From: CAYNDB01 sp964395915
GTDB lineage: Bacteria; Nitrospinota_A; UBA7883; JAJRTC01
Direction of reading: 5' to 3'
NCBI GenBank assembly: GCA_964395915.1
Contig: CAYNDB010000043.1
Span: 1-19,018, forward strand
Length of the DNA: 19,018 nucleotides
The notes under the pieces were generated by a model. The model saw only the letters and a program-made list of their open reading frames with translations, had not been told where the DNA came from and did not search any database. The number at the start of each line of letters is the position of its first letter. The stretch's first letter is position 1. This document shows, piece by piece, positions 14,251 through 19,018 of this stretch. The position numbers and the translations under genes are program-made.

Positions 14251-15048
14251 TTGATTCACTGGTTTGACATTTTCGTGGTGGTATTTCTTGTAACCTCCAT
14301 TATCTGGTCATATTTCCGGGGATTAGCAAAAGAGGTTTTTTCAATCGCTTCGATTGTCATAGGCTACCTTATGGCATCCACCTATTATGATGACGCGGAG
14401 CCTTGGGTGGAATGGTTGATATCGAACAAGTCCACTCGGGAAATAGTAGCTTTCACCCTTCTGTTTTTCGTTACGATTATTTTAGTGGCGCTGTTTGGCT
14501 TCTTTTTGCGGCGCATACTGCCTCTGCCCAGAGGTCTTGGAGCGGTAAACCGTATAGCCGGCGCTGGTGTGGGGTTTATAAAAGGCGGCGTCATATTATC
14601 CGTGATAGCTTTTCCTTTGGCGTTAATTCCCGGGTTGCAGGATGATTTGATTAAGGAGTCAAGCGCCGCGGTGGCTCTTGTCGGGATAAGCGGAGTAATG
14701 CTTGAAAAGCTTGCGCCAAACCTTGCTGCAAGTATTAACGATTCAGGATACTTAAAAAAGAGGCAAACCACGGCTATAGAAAAAGCCCGCAAACAACTCG
14801 ATAAAATTGTAAAGGAAGTAGAAGAGGTTAAAGATAAAGCGGTTGGGGCGACGATGAAAGCCGGGGAGTTTGCTGAAAAAACAGTCGATAAAATAAAAGA
14901 TACGACTGGTAAATTAAAGGATAAAGCGGTGGATGTAACAAGTAAAATTACGAGTAAAGGTGAAGAAAACAGATATCCCGATAGCGGGATTACCGAAGCT
15001 GATGAAAAAGAGCTGGACCAGCTTATAGAAGAGAGAGAAAAGAATTAA
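14251..15048 (+). CDS. cvpA: CvpA family membrane protein with charged repetitive C-terminal tail
   Basis: CvpA was first linked to colicin V production and is a widespread inner-membrane protein whose exact role is unsettled. The first ~165 residues are the CvpA domain with four membrane spans: IHWFDIFVVVFLVTSIIWSYFRGLAKEVFSI, IASIVIGYLMASTYY, TREIVAFTLLFFVTIILVALFGFFLRRIL, and RGLGAVNRIAGAGVGFIKGGVILSVIAFPLALIP. Residues about 172-240 form a separate charged amphipathic tail with repeated K(D)KAV/EKTVDKIKD/LKDKAVDVTSKI units, reminiscent of LEA or apolipoprotein helices. The protein ends in an acidic segment. The start is TTG at 14251, supported by AGGAG 6 nt upstream; no ATG fits. It follows the TPR-like gene by 82 nt. 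Confidence 0.88.
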   Translation: MIHWFDIFVVVFLVTSIIWSYFRGLAKEVFSIASIVIGYLMASTYYDDAEPWVEWLISNKSTREIVAFTLLFFVTIILVALFGFFLRRILPLPRGLGAVNRIAGAGVGFIKGGVILSVIAFPLALIPGLQDDLIKESSAAVALVGISGVMLEKLAPNLAASINDSGYLKKRQTTAIEKARKQLDKIVKEVEEVKDKAVGATMKAGEFAEKTVDKIKDTTGKLKDKAVDVTSKITSKGEENRYPDSGITEADEKELDQLIEEREKN

Positions 15049-15073
15049 CCCGTAAAAGCTCTGTCGCCAGTCC

Positions 15074-15158
15074 GAGAGGTTGTCAGAGCGCCATGAAAAC
15101 GGTCTCAAGGGTACTCCCTGAATGCATGAGAAGAGGTGGCACAAGCCGACTTTTTTTG
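15074..15158 (+). repeat. candidate dispersed repeat, copy 1 (downstream of cvpA)
   Basis: GAGAGGTTGT (15074-15083) and CCGACTTTTTTTG (15146-15158) also occur together, in the same order, just after mtnA (17196-17224). Here they are separated by 62 nt. A GCTCTG/CAGAGC pair (15058-15063 with 15084-15089) can form a hairpin around the first motif. The region carries no convincing gene and lies between cvpA and the integron cassette. It may be a genome-wide interspersed repeat, which one window cannot prove. Confidence 0.45.
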
Positions 15159-15239
15159 TGGTAGGCGAACGTGACAATTATGGGCAAGAACAAATATACG
15201 AGAAATTTCCACGTCTTATGCGGGTCAATCAAATTATTG

Positions 15240-16032
15240 TTAGGCATTCAGAGATAAAGTGGAATCAATTGTATTTTTACATGGCGGTAGTCTTAATCGG
15301 GAAATGTGGATCCCGCAAATTAACGCCTTGGAAAGTGAATTTCATGCGCTTGCAATTGATCTTCCAGGGCATGGCAGGATCATAGACAAGCCATTTACTC
15401 TTGACTCAGCCGTGAAAGAAGTGGCGCAATGTATTGAATTAGAAACAACAGGCAAAGCTATCATAGTAGGCTTATCTCTTGGTGGGTATGTCGCTATAGC
15501 ACATGCAAATAAGCGCCCCGAGCAAATATCCGGGCTTATTTTATCTGGGTGTTGTGTCCAATATTTGGGGCTCATGGGGCTAGCGGCTAAACTTAATGCG
15601 GTCCTGTCAAAAATCGTTAGTCAAAAACGTTTTGAAACCAGGCAAAAGGAAATGCTCCGTAAAGTGACATCAAGTAATATCGTGGATGAGATATGTAAAA
15701 AAAACATCTCTCTAAAAGGAAGCAGGGAATCGATGGAAGAAGTTATTGGTAAGAACTTTGTTCAAATGCTGAAAAGTTGTGATGTCCCTGTTTTCTTGGT
15801 TAATGGAGAAAATGATACATTTAATAGAAAATACGAGTCAAAGCTTCTTGTGGGAGCAGGCAATGTATCGCTGGAGATTATTAAAGATAGCGGACATTTG
15901 TGTAGTTTAGAAAATCCTGTTGTTTTTTCAAATTTAGTCCGTGATTTTGCAAATGGAATTCATGCCTAACAATCACATCAGCGACTGGAAGCTGCAAAGC
16001 TAAGCAGTTGACAGTCTGCTGGATGTGAGGCG
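15240..16032 (+). mobile_element. solitary integron gene cassette
   Basis: The unit starts in a core site GTTAGGC (15239-15245) and ends in an attC (15964-16038). It holds one gene that starts 14 nt after the core and stops inside the attC R'' box, the standard compact cassette layout. Joining the two ends as in the excised circle gives R' = GTTAGGC, the perfect complement of R'' = GCCTAAC, so the boundaries agree with each other. Recombination would occur after the G of GTT at both ends, giving a 793-bp circle. The content looks more AT-rich than the flanking genes by eye. No integrase gene, attI or other attC is visible within the window. Confidence 0.85.
15259..15969 (+). CDS. alpha/beta hydrolase, carried on an integron cassette
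   Basis: The 236-residue protein has the alpha/beta hydrolase fold. HGG at 8-10 is the oxyanion-hole motif, followed by IDLPGHG (33-39). The nucleophile elbow GLSLGG (71-76) gives S73. The candidate acid is D186 (NGEND) and the catalytic histidine is H213 (DSGHLCSLENP). These are the landmarks of small esterases, lipases and MhpC/BioH-like hydrolases; the substrate cannot be deduced. There is no signal peptide, so it should be cytoplasmic. The start is GTG at 15259 with GAGA 4 nt upstream, just inside the cassette. The stop TAA lies within the attC R'' box. Codon use seems more A/T-ended than in neighbours, in line with transfer. No cassette promoter is obvious. Confidence 0.88.
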   Translation: MESIVFLHGGSLNREMWIPQINALESEFHALAIDLPGHGRIIDKPFTLDSAVKEVAQCIELETTGKAIIVGLSLGGYVAIAHANKRPEQISGLILSGCCVQYLGLMGLAAKLNAVLSKIVSQKRFETRQKEMLRKVTSSNIVDEICKKNISLKGSRESMEEVIGKNFVQMLKSCDVPVFLVNGENDTFNRKYESKLLVGAGNVSLEIIKDSGHLCSLENPVVFSNLVRDFANGIHA

Positions 16033-16038
16033 TTATGT
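15964..16038 (+). other. attC recombination site of the cassette
   Basis: R'' is GCCTAAC (15964-15970) and the R' position is GTTATGT (16032-16038). Between them, CACATC-AGC-GACTG (15974-15987) pairs with CAGTC-T-GCTGGATGTG (16012-16027). This leaves one unpaired T and one unpaired G on the right arm, like the extrahelical bases that integrases recognise. An inner hairpin around AGCTGC/GCAGTT closes the structure. The total of 75 bp is in the usual attC range. The folded single strand would be the integrase substrate. Confidence 0.85.
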
Positions 16039-16150
16039 TTCAAATGGTAGTCTGTGAATTTAACTAAGGTTAAAAAGATATCGGTTGTTAAAAATTCCAG
16101 TGTAGGTAAATCTACATTTATGATAAACGTCTAATTTCAGGTGAGCAAAA

Positions 16151-17197
16151 ATGTTTAAAACTGTTGAATGGAGAGGCGACGCTGTCCGGCTTATCGACCA
16201 GCGTCTGCTTCCTGGCGAAGAGAAATATCTCGATCTGAAAACATATGACGAAGTGACAAAAGCAATAAAAGATATGGTGGTGCGGGGCGCTCCCGCTATA
16301 GGTGTCACAGCCGCCATGGGGGCCGTATTAGGCGCAAAAGCCATTGAGACCTCAGACTCCGCCACATTCATGGAAAAGTTTGAAGAAACGTTAAAAACAC
16401 TCGCCTCCGCCCGTCCCACAGCGGTGAACCTTTTCTGGGCTGTGGAGAGAATGCGCTCATTCGCCATGGCAAACTCGAACGGCTCTGTGGCGGATTTAAA
16501 GGTAAAACTGGAAGAGGAAGCTATTCGGGTGTACGAGGAAGACCTCGCCATAAATAAAAAGATGGGGGAAAACGGAGCTGAAGCGCTGGATGACGGCGAC
16601 ACTGTGTTGACCCACTGTAACGCCGGAGCGCTGGCCACAGCGGGAGATTACGGAACGGCCCTCGGTGTCATCAAGGCGGCGCATCTTGCCGGAAAGAAGA
16701 TAAAAGTGTTCGCCGACGAAACCAGGCCGTGGCTTCAGGGAGCGAGGCTCACAGCGTGGGAGCTTATGAAGGAGAACATACCTGTGACGCTCATCTCGGA
16801 CAACATGGCCGGGCATAGCATGAAAAAAGGGCTTATAGACAAAGTGGTGGTCGGGTCGGACCGTATCGCCGCCAACGGCGATATCGCCAACAAAATTGGC
16901 ACATACACTGTGGCTGTGCTGGCAAAACGCCATGGTATCCCGTTTTATGTGGCGGCCCCAATGTCCACCATAGATTTCGATACTGAAAACGGCGACCTGA
17001 TACCGATAGAGGAACGTGACCCGAGCGAGGTGACAAACGTGATGGGTGGGCTTAAGATCGCCCCGGAAGGGGTAAACGTATATAACCCTGCCTTTGATGT
17101 GACCCCGAATGAGCTTATAACAGGCATAATCACCGAAAAGGGTATTGCCAGACCTCCATTTGTCGAGTCCCTCAATGAATTTCGAAAAAAGCTTTGA
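16151..17197 (+). CDS. mtnA: S-methyl-5-thioribose-1-phosphate isomerase
   Basis: The enzyme converts methylthioribose-1-phosphate to methylthioribulose-1-phosphate in the methionine salvage pathway, recycling methylthioadenosine from polyamine and related synthesis. The 348-residue protein matches the family length. It shows VRGAPAIG (44-51), SARPTAVNLFWAVERM (86-101), THCNAG with catalytic-type C156, FADETRPWLQGARLTAWEL (187-205), VVGSDRIAANGDIANKIGT with D237, and NPAFDVTPNELITGIITEKGI near the end. The related eIF2B-like proteins lack this full set, so the call is firm. AGGTGAG precedes the ATG. It lies 112 nt after the attC; no other methionine-salvage gene is visible here, so the pathway partners must lie elsewhere. 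Confidence 0.95.
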   Translation: MFKTVEWRGDAVRLIDQRLLPGEEKYLDLKTYDEVTKAIKDMVVRGAPAIGVTAAMGAVLGAKAIETSDSATFMEKFEETLKTLASARPTAVNLFWAVERMRSFAMANSNGSVADLKVKLEEEAIRVYEEDLAINKKMGENGAEALDDGDTVLTHCNAGALATAGDYGTALGVIKAAHLAGKKIKVFADETRPWLQGARLTAWELMKENIPVTLISDNMAGHSMKKGLIDKVVVGSDRIAANGDIANKIGTYTVAVLAKRHGIPFYVAAPMSTIDFDTENGDLIPIEERDPSEVTNVMGGLKIAPEGVNVYNPAFDVTPNELITGIITEKGIARPPFVESLNEFRKKL

Positions 17198-17224
17198 GAG
17201 GTTGTGACAATCCGACTTTTTTTG
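17196..17224 (+). repeat. candidate dispersed repeat, copy 2 (downstream of mtnA)
   Basis: GAGAGGTTGT (17196-17205) and CCGACTTTTTTTG (17212-17224) repeat the two motifs found after cvpA, but only 6 nt apart instead of 62. The first motif overlaps the mtnA stop codon. It looks like a shortened version of the same element. The T7 run might also help end transcription, though no GC-rich hairpin precedes it. Confidence 0.45.
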
Positions 17225-17236
17225 ATAACTCACTGA

Positions 17237-17260
17237 AAAACAACCTTGCGATGTTGTTTT
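17237..17260 (+). terminator. weak hairpin downstream of mtnA, possible terminator
   Basis: AAAACAAC (17237-17244) and GTTGTTTT (17253-17260) are perfect complements around an 8-nt loop. The outer A/T pairs give a T-rich 3' arm, as in some bidirectional terminators. The stem has only four mixed base pairs and is followed by GG, so termination would be inefficient if it occurs at all. Confidence 0.3.
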
Positions 17261-17383
17261 GGAAGACTTTATTGAATCATTTGAAATTTTCATTTACAAT
17301 GTGATTTTGGTCGTCTCTTGCAATTAAACGGTTCAATTTGATCTTATTGTGAGAAGGCCAACCACCTTTAAGGGCATAATATT

Positions 17384-18559
17384 TTGAAAAAAACCTTGGA
17401 TGACAGGGAATTACCGAGCCTTACGTTTAAAAGCCATCATCCGGACTCGAGTAAGGAAATAACGCTGGACCTGCCGATTATCAACGGTGGAATGGGTATC
17501 GGCATCACCGGGCCTACCTTGGCCGCCGCTATCACCAACGAAGGTGGCGGTGGGGTTCTCACTGGCGTGGCTCTTGGATTCCCGTTCAAAGAAGTGCTGG
17601 GCAAATATAAAGACGAAAAACCTTACGACGCCAATAGTCTGGCCATAACGGACTGGATCCGCGAAGCCAAGGCAAAAAACGGCGGCGGATTTGTCGGTGT
17701 GAATATAATGGTTGCGCTACATGACTTTAAGGAGCTTGCGCACGCATCAGCAAAAGCCGGGGTAGACCTTATCGTCGCCGGGGCAGGCCTGCCCATGGTG
17801 TTACCGGAGATCGTGGCCAAGTATCCGGACACTATGATAGCTCCGATCATCTCATCCGTAAAAGCGGCCAGGGTAATGATCCGGCGATGGGTTTCCCGAA
17901 ACAGGCCGCCTGACGCCATTATATTCGAATCAATACATCATTCCGGCGGCCACCAGGGCAGCACGGTCAGTGAAATAAATGAAGGCAAGCATAAACCGGA
18001 GGAAGTGATCGCCGGGACAAGAAAACTGCTGGACGAACAAGGCCTGCACGATATCCCTGTCATATCAGCTGGCGGGATATGGACCAAGGCGGATATATTA
18101 CGCCATCTTTCCTGGGGCGCGCAGGGAGTGCAGATGGCTTCCCGATTCCTGTTGACCAACGAGGCTGGAGCCGAGTTTGGGGGGATAAAAATGTTTAAGA
18201 AACTCTACATGGAAAATAAGAAGCCGACTATTCTGGAACGCAGCCCGGCTGGTTTCCCCGGAAGAGCGATTGAAACACCTTTCTCAAAAAGATTCGCGCT
18301 CTCAAATAAGGATATTAAGAGCGAGCCGCACGAATGCCCGGCCGCCTGCCTTATTCCTTGCGACAAGAAAGATTCGGTCTACTGCATATTAAGCCACCTC
18401 ACCGAAGCTTTGAAAGACAACTATGCGGAAGGGCTTTTCTTTGCCGGCACGAACGTTGGCAAGATTGATAAGGTAAAAGAGATTCTGTCTGTAAAGGAGC
18501 TTATTGGTCGCTTAAGAAATGGTGAGCCTGTTCAGGCCGCCGACGCCGCCGCAATTTAA
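17384..18559 (+). CDS. nitronate monooxygenase / FabK-like FMN-dependent oxidoreductase
   Basis: This family comprises FMN-dependent TIM-barrel enzymes: nitronate monooxygenases (old name 2-nitropropane dioxygenase) and the enoyl-ACP reductase FabK. The 391-residue protein shows INGGMGIGITGPTLAAAITNEGGGGVLTG at 33-61, the typical N-terminal flavin-binding start. HHSGGHQGS around H190 corresponds to the family's GGHxG catalytic-histidine motif. The phosphate-binding ISAGGIWTKADILRHLSWGAQGVQMASRFLLTNEA lies at 227-261. A C-terminal segment has four cysteines, C318, C322, C326 and C334 (CPAACLIPC then YC), and FAGTNVGK. The exact substrate is not clear. The start is TTG at 17384 with AAGGG 9 nt upstream. 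It stands alone, 186 nt after mtnA. Confidence 0.85.
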   Translation: MKKTLDDRELPSLTFKSHHPDSSKEITLDLPIINGGMGIGITGPTLAAAITNEGGGGVLTGVALGFPFKEVLGKYKDEKPYDANSLAITDWIREAKAKNGGGFVGVNIMVALHDFKELAHASAKAGVDLIVAGAGLPMVLPEIVAKYPDTMIAPIISSVKAARVMIRRWVSRNRPPDAIIFESIHHSGGHQGSTVSEINEGKHKPEEVIAGTRKLLDEQGLHDIPVISAGGIWTKADILRHLSWGAQGVQMASRFLLTNEAGAEFGGIKMFKKLYMENKKPTILERSPAGFPGRAIETPFSKRFALSNKDIKSEPHECPAACLIPCDKKDSVYCILSHLTEALKDNYAEGLFFAGTNVGKIDKVKEILSVKELIGRLRNGEPVQAADAAAI

Positions 18560-18667
18560 AGGCTCCTCTCCTTAAGATTAGTTATTTAATTCCCTTCCCA
18601 CACTTAGCCGCTGCGGTTGTCTTCCTTCCAAGCTTATTCGGCCCTACCATCAGCTCTATTGGTTTAT

Positions 18668-18690
18668 AATTATGTTCCGGTCACATAATT
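18668..18690. promoter_or_regulatory. perfect 8-bp inverted repeat upstream of the AAA+ gene
   Basis: AATTATGT (18668-18675), a 7-nt spacer and ACATAATT (18683-18690) form a perfect dyad 30 nt before the ATG of the next gene. Its size suits an operator for a dimeric regulator. It could instead be a weak hairpin ending the upstream transcript, since GTTTT follows. The rest of the 161-nt gap (18560-18720) shows no gene. Confidence 0.35.
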
Positions 18691-18720
18691 GTTTTATGAC
18701 GTTAACGGGCAATAGATGCA

Positions 18721-19018
18721 ATGAGCGATAGACCACGAACAATAGGTGAGCTTAGGGGCTCAGGATATCAGGTCCTCCCGGTAAAAGAGGAGCTTGAGCG
18801 AAACCTTATTAAAGCCATGAGGTCTGGCGAAGAGCTTTTCCCGGGGATACAGGGTTATGGCGAAACGGTAATTCCACAATTAATAAACGCCATCCTTTCC
18901 CATCACGATATAGTTCTGCTTGGAGAAAAGGGACAAGCTAAAACCCGTATAATGAGGTCGCTGATACGATTCCTCGACGACGAGATCCCTGCGGTCACAG
19001 GCTGCGAAATAAATGACG
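18721..19018 (+). CDS. magnesium-chelatase-like AAA+ ATPase, 5' part only
   Basis: The frame is open from the ATG at 18721 to the window end, giving the first 99 residues. They read MSDRPRTIGELRGSGYQVLPVKEELERNLIKAMRSGEELFPGIQGYGETVIPQLINAILSHHDIVLLGEKGQAKTRIMRSLIRFLDDEIPAVTGCEIND. GEKGQAKT at about 68-75 is a Walker A P-loop, preceded by the hydrophobic strand HDIVLLG. The FPGIQGYGETVIPQL lead and the EIND segment are typical of BchI/ChlI-related MoxR-branch ATPases that often work with a VWA-domain partner. There is no pigment-synthesis context, so the real role is unknown. The ribosome site is weak (GGGCAA). The Walker B motif and the rest lie outside the window. Confidence 0.8.
   Translation, partial: MSDRPRTIGELRGSGYQVLPVKEELERNLIKAMRSGEELFPGIQGYGETVIPQLINAILSHHDIVLLGEKGQAKTRIMRSLIRFLDDEIPAVTGCEIND

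Noticed and set aside
15159..15238. An attI site or a second attC just before the cassette
   Set aside because: No GCCTAAC-like partner or paired arms can be found upstream of the left GTTAGGC.
15122..15385. An 87-codon frame running from the repeat region into the cassette
   Set aside because: It is formed partly by the repeat sequence, crosses the cassette boundary and overlaps the hydrolase in another frame, so it cannot be an ancestral gene.
1..19018. tRNA genes, CRISPR arrays or insertion sequences
   Set aside because: No cloverleaf with a conserved T-loop, no regularly spaced repeats, and no transposase frame or IS-type terminal repeats were seen on reading the spacers.

Overview
The window holds a long, densely packed ribosomal-protein operon on the minus strand (about 99-12105) and a looser set of plus-strand genes (about 12389-19018). 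The two halves are divergent around 12106-12388. The genome is bacterial. It has Shine-Dalgarno sites of the GGAGG type, several GTG and TTG starts, bacterial forms of all ribosomal proteins, and zinc-ribbon forms of S14, L36, S4 and adenylate kinase. A signal-peptide protein, CvpA and a YfgM-like protein fit a Gram-negative bacterium, perhaps from a deltaproteobacterial, Nitrospinota or similar lineage. That placement is an inference and weak.

Minus-strand block, in transcription order: rplV, rpsC, rplP, rpmC, rpsQ, rplN, rplX, rplE, rpsN, rpsH, rplF, rplR, rpsE, rplO, secY, adk, map, rpmJ, rpsM, rpsK, rpsD, rpoA, rplQ. This is the distal S10 operon joined to the spc and alpha operons. The block begins at rplV rather than rpsJ, behind an almost ideal sigma70 promoter (TTGACA, 17 nt, TATACT). 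rpmD is missing between rpsE and rplO, and infA is missing between map and rpmJ. Many junctions overlap by 1 or 4 bases, which suggests translational coupling. A second, weaker promoter candidate lies before rpmJ, at the start of the alpha-operon part.

Plus-strand block: a small secreted or lipoprotein-like protein, a PHP-domain phosphoesterase, a membrane-anchored TPR-like protein, a CvpA-family membrane protein with a charged repetitive tail, an alpha/beta hydrolase, methylthioribose-1-phosphate isomerase (mtnA, methionine salvage), a nitronate monooxygenase/FabK-like flavoenzyme with a cysteine cluster, and the 5' part of a magnesium-chelatase-like AAA+ ATPase cut by the window end.

The most notable item is the alpha/beta hydrolase. 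It is a complete solitary integron gene cassette (15240-16032). Its stop codon lies inside the R'' box of a 75-bp attC, and its left edge (GTTAGGC) is the exact complement of that R'' box. No integrase, attI or second attC is visible. Other points of interest are a short match to the 16S rRNA decoding-site region in the rplV leader, a repeat-like sequence shared by the cvpA and mtnA downstream regions, and an 8-bp perfect inverted repeat upstream of the AAA+ gene.
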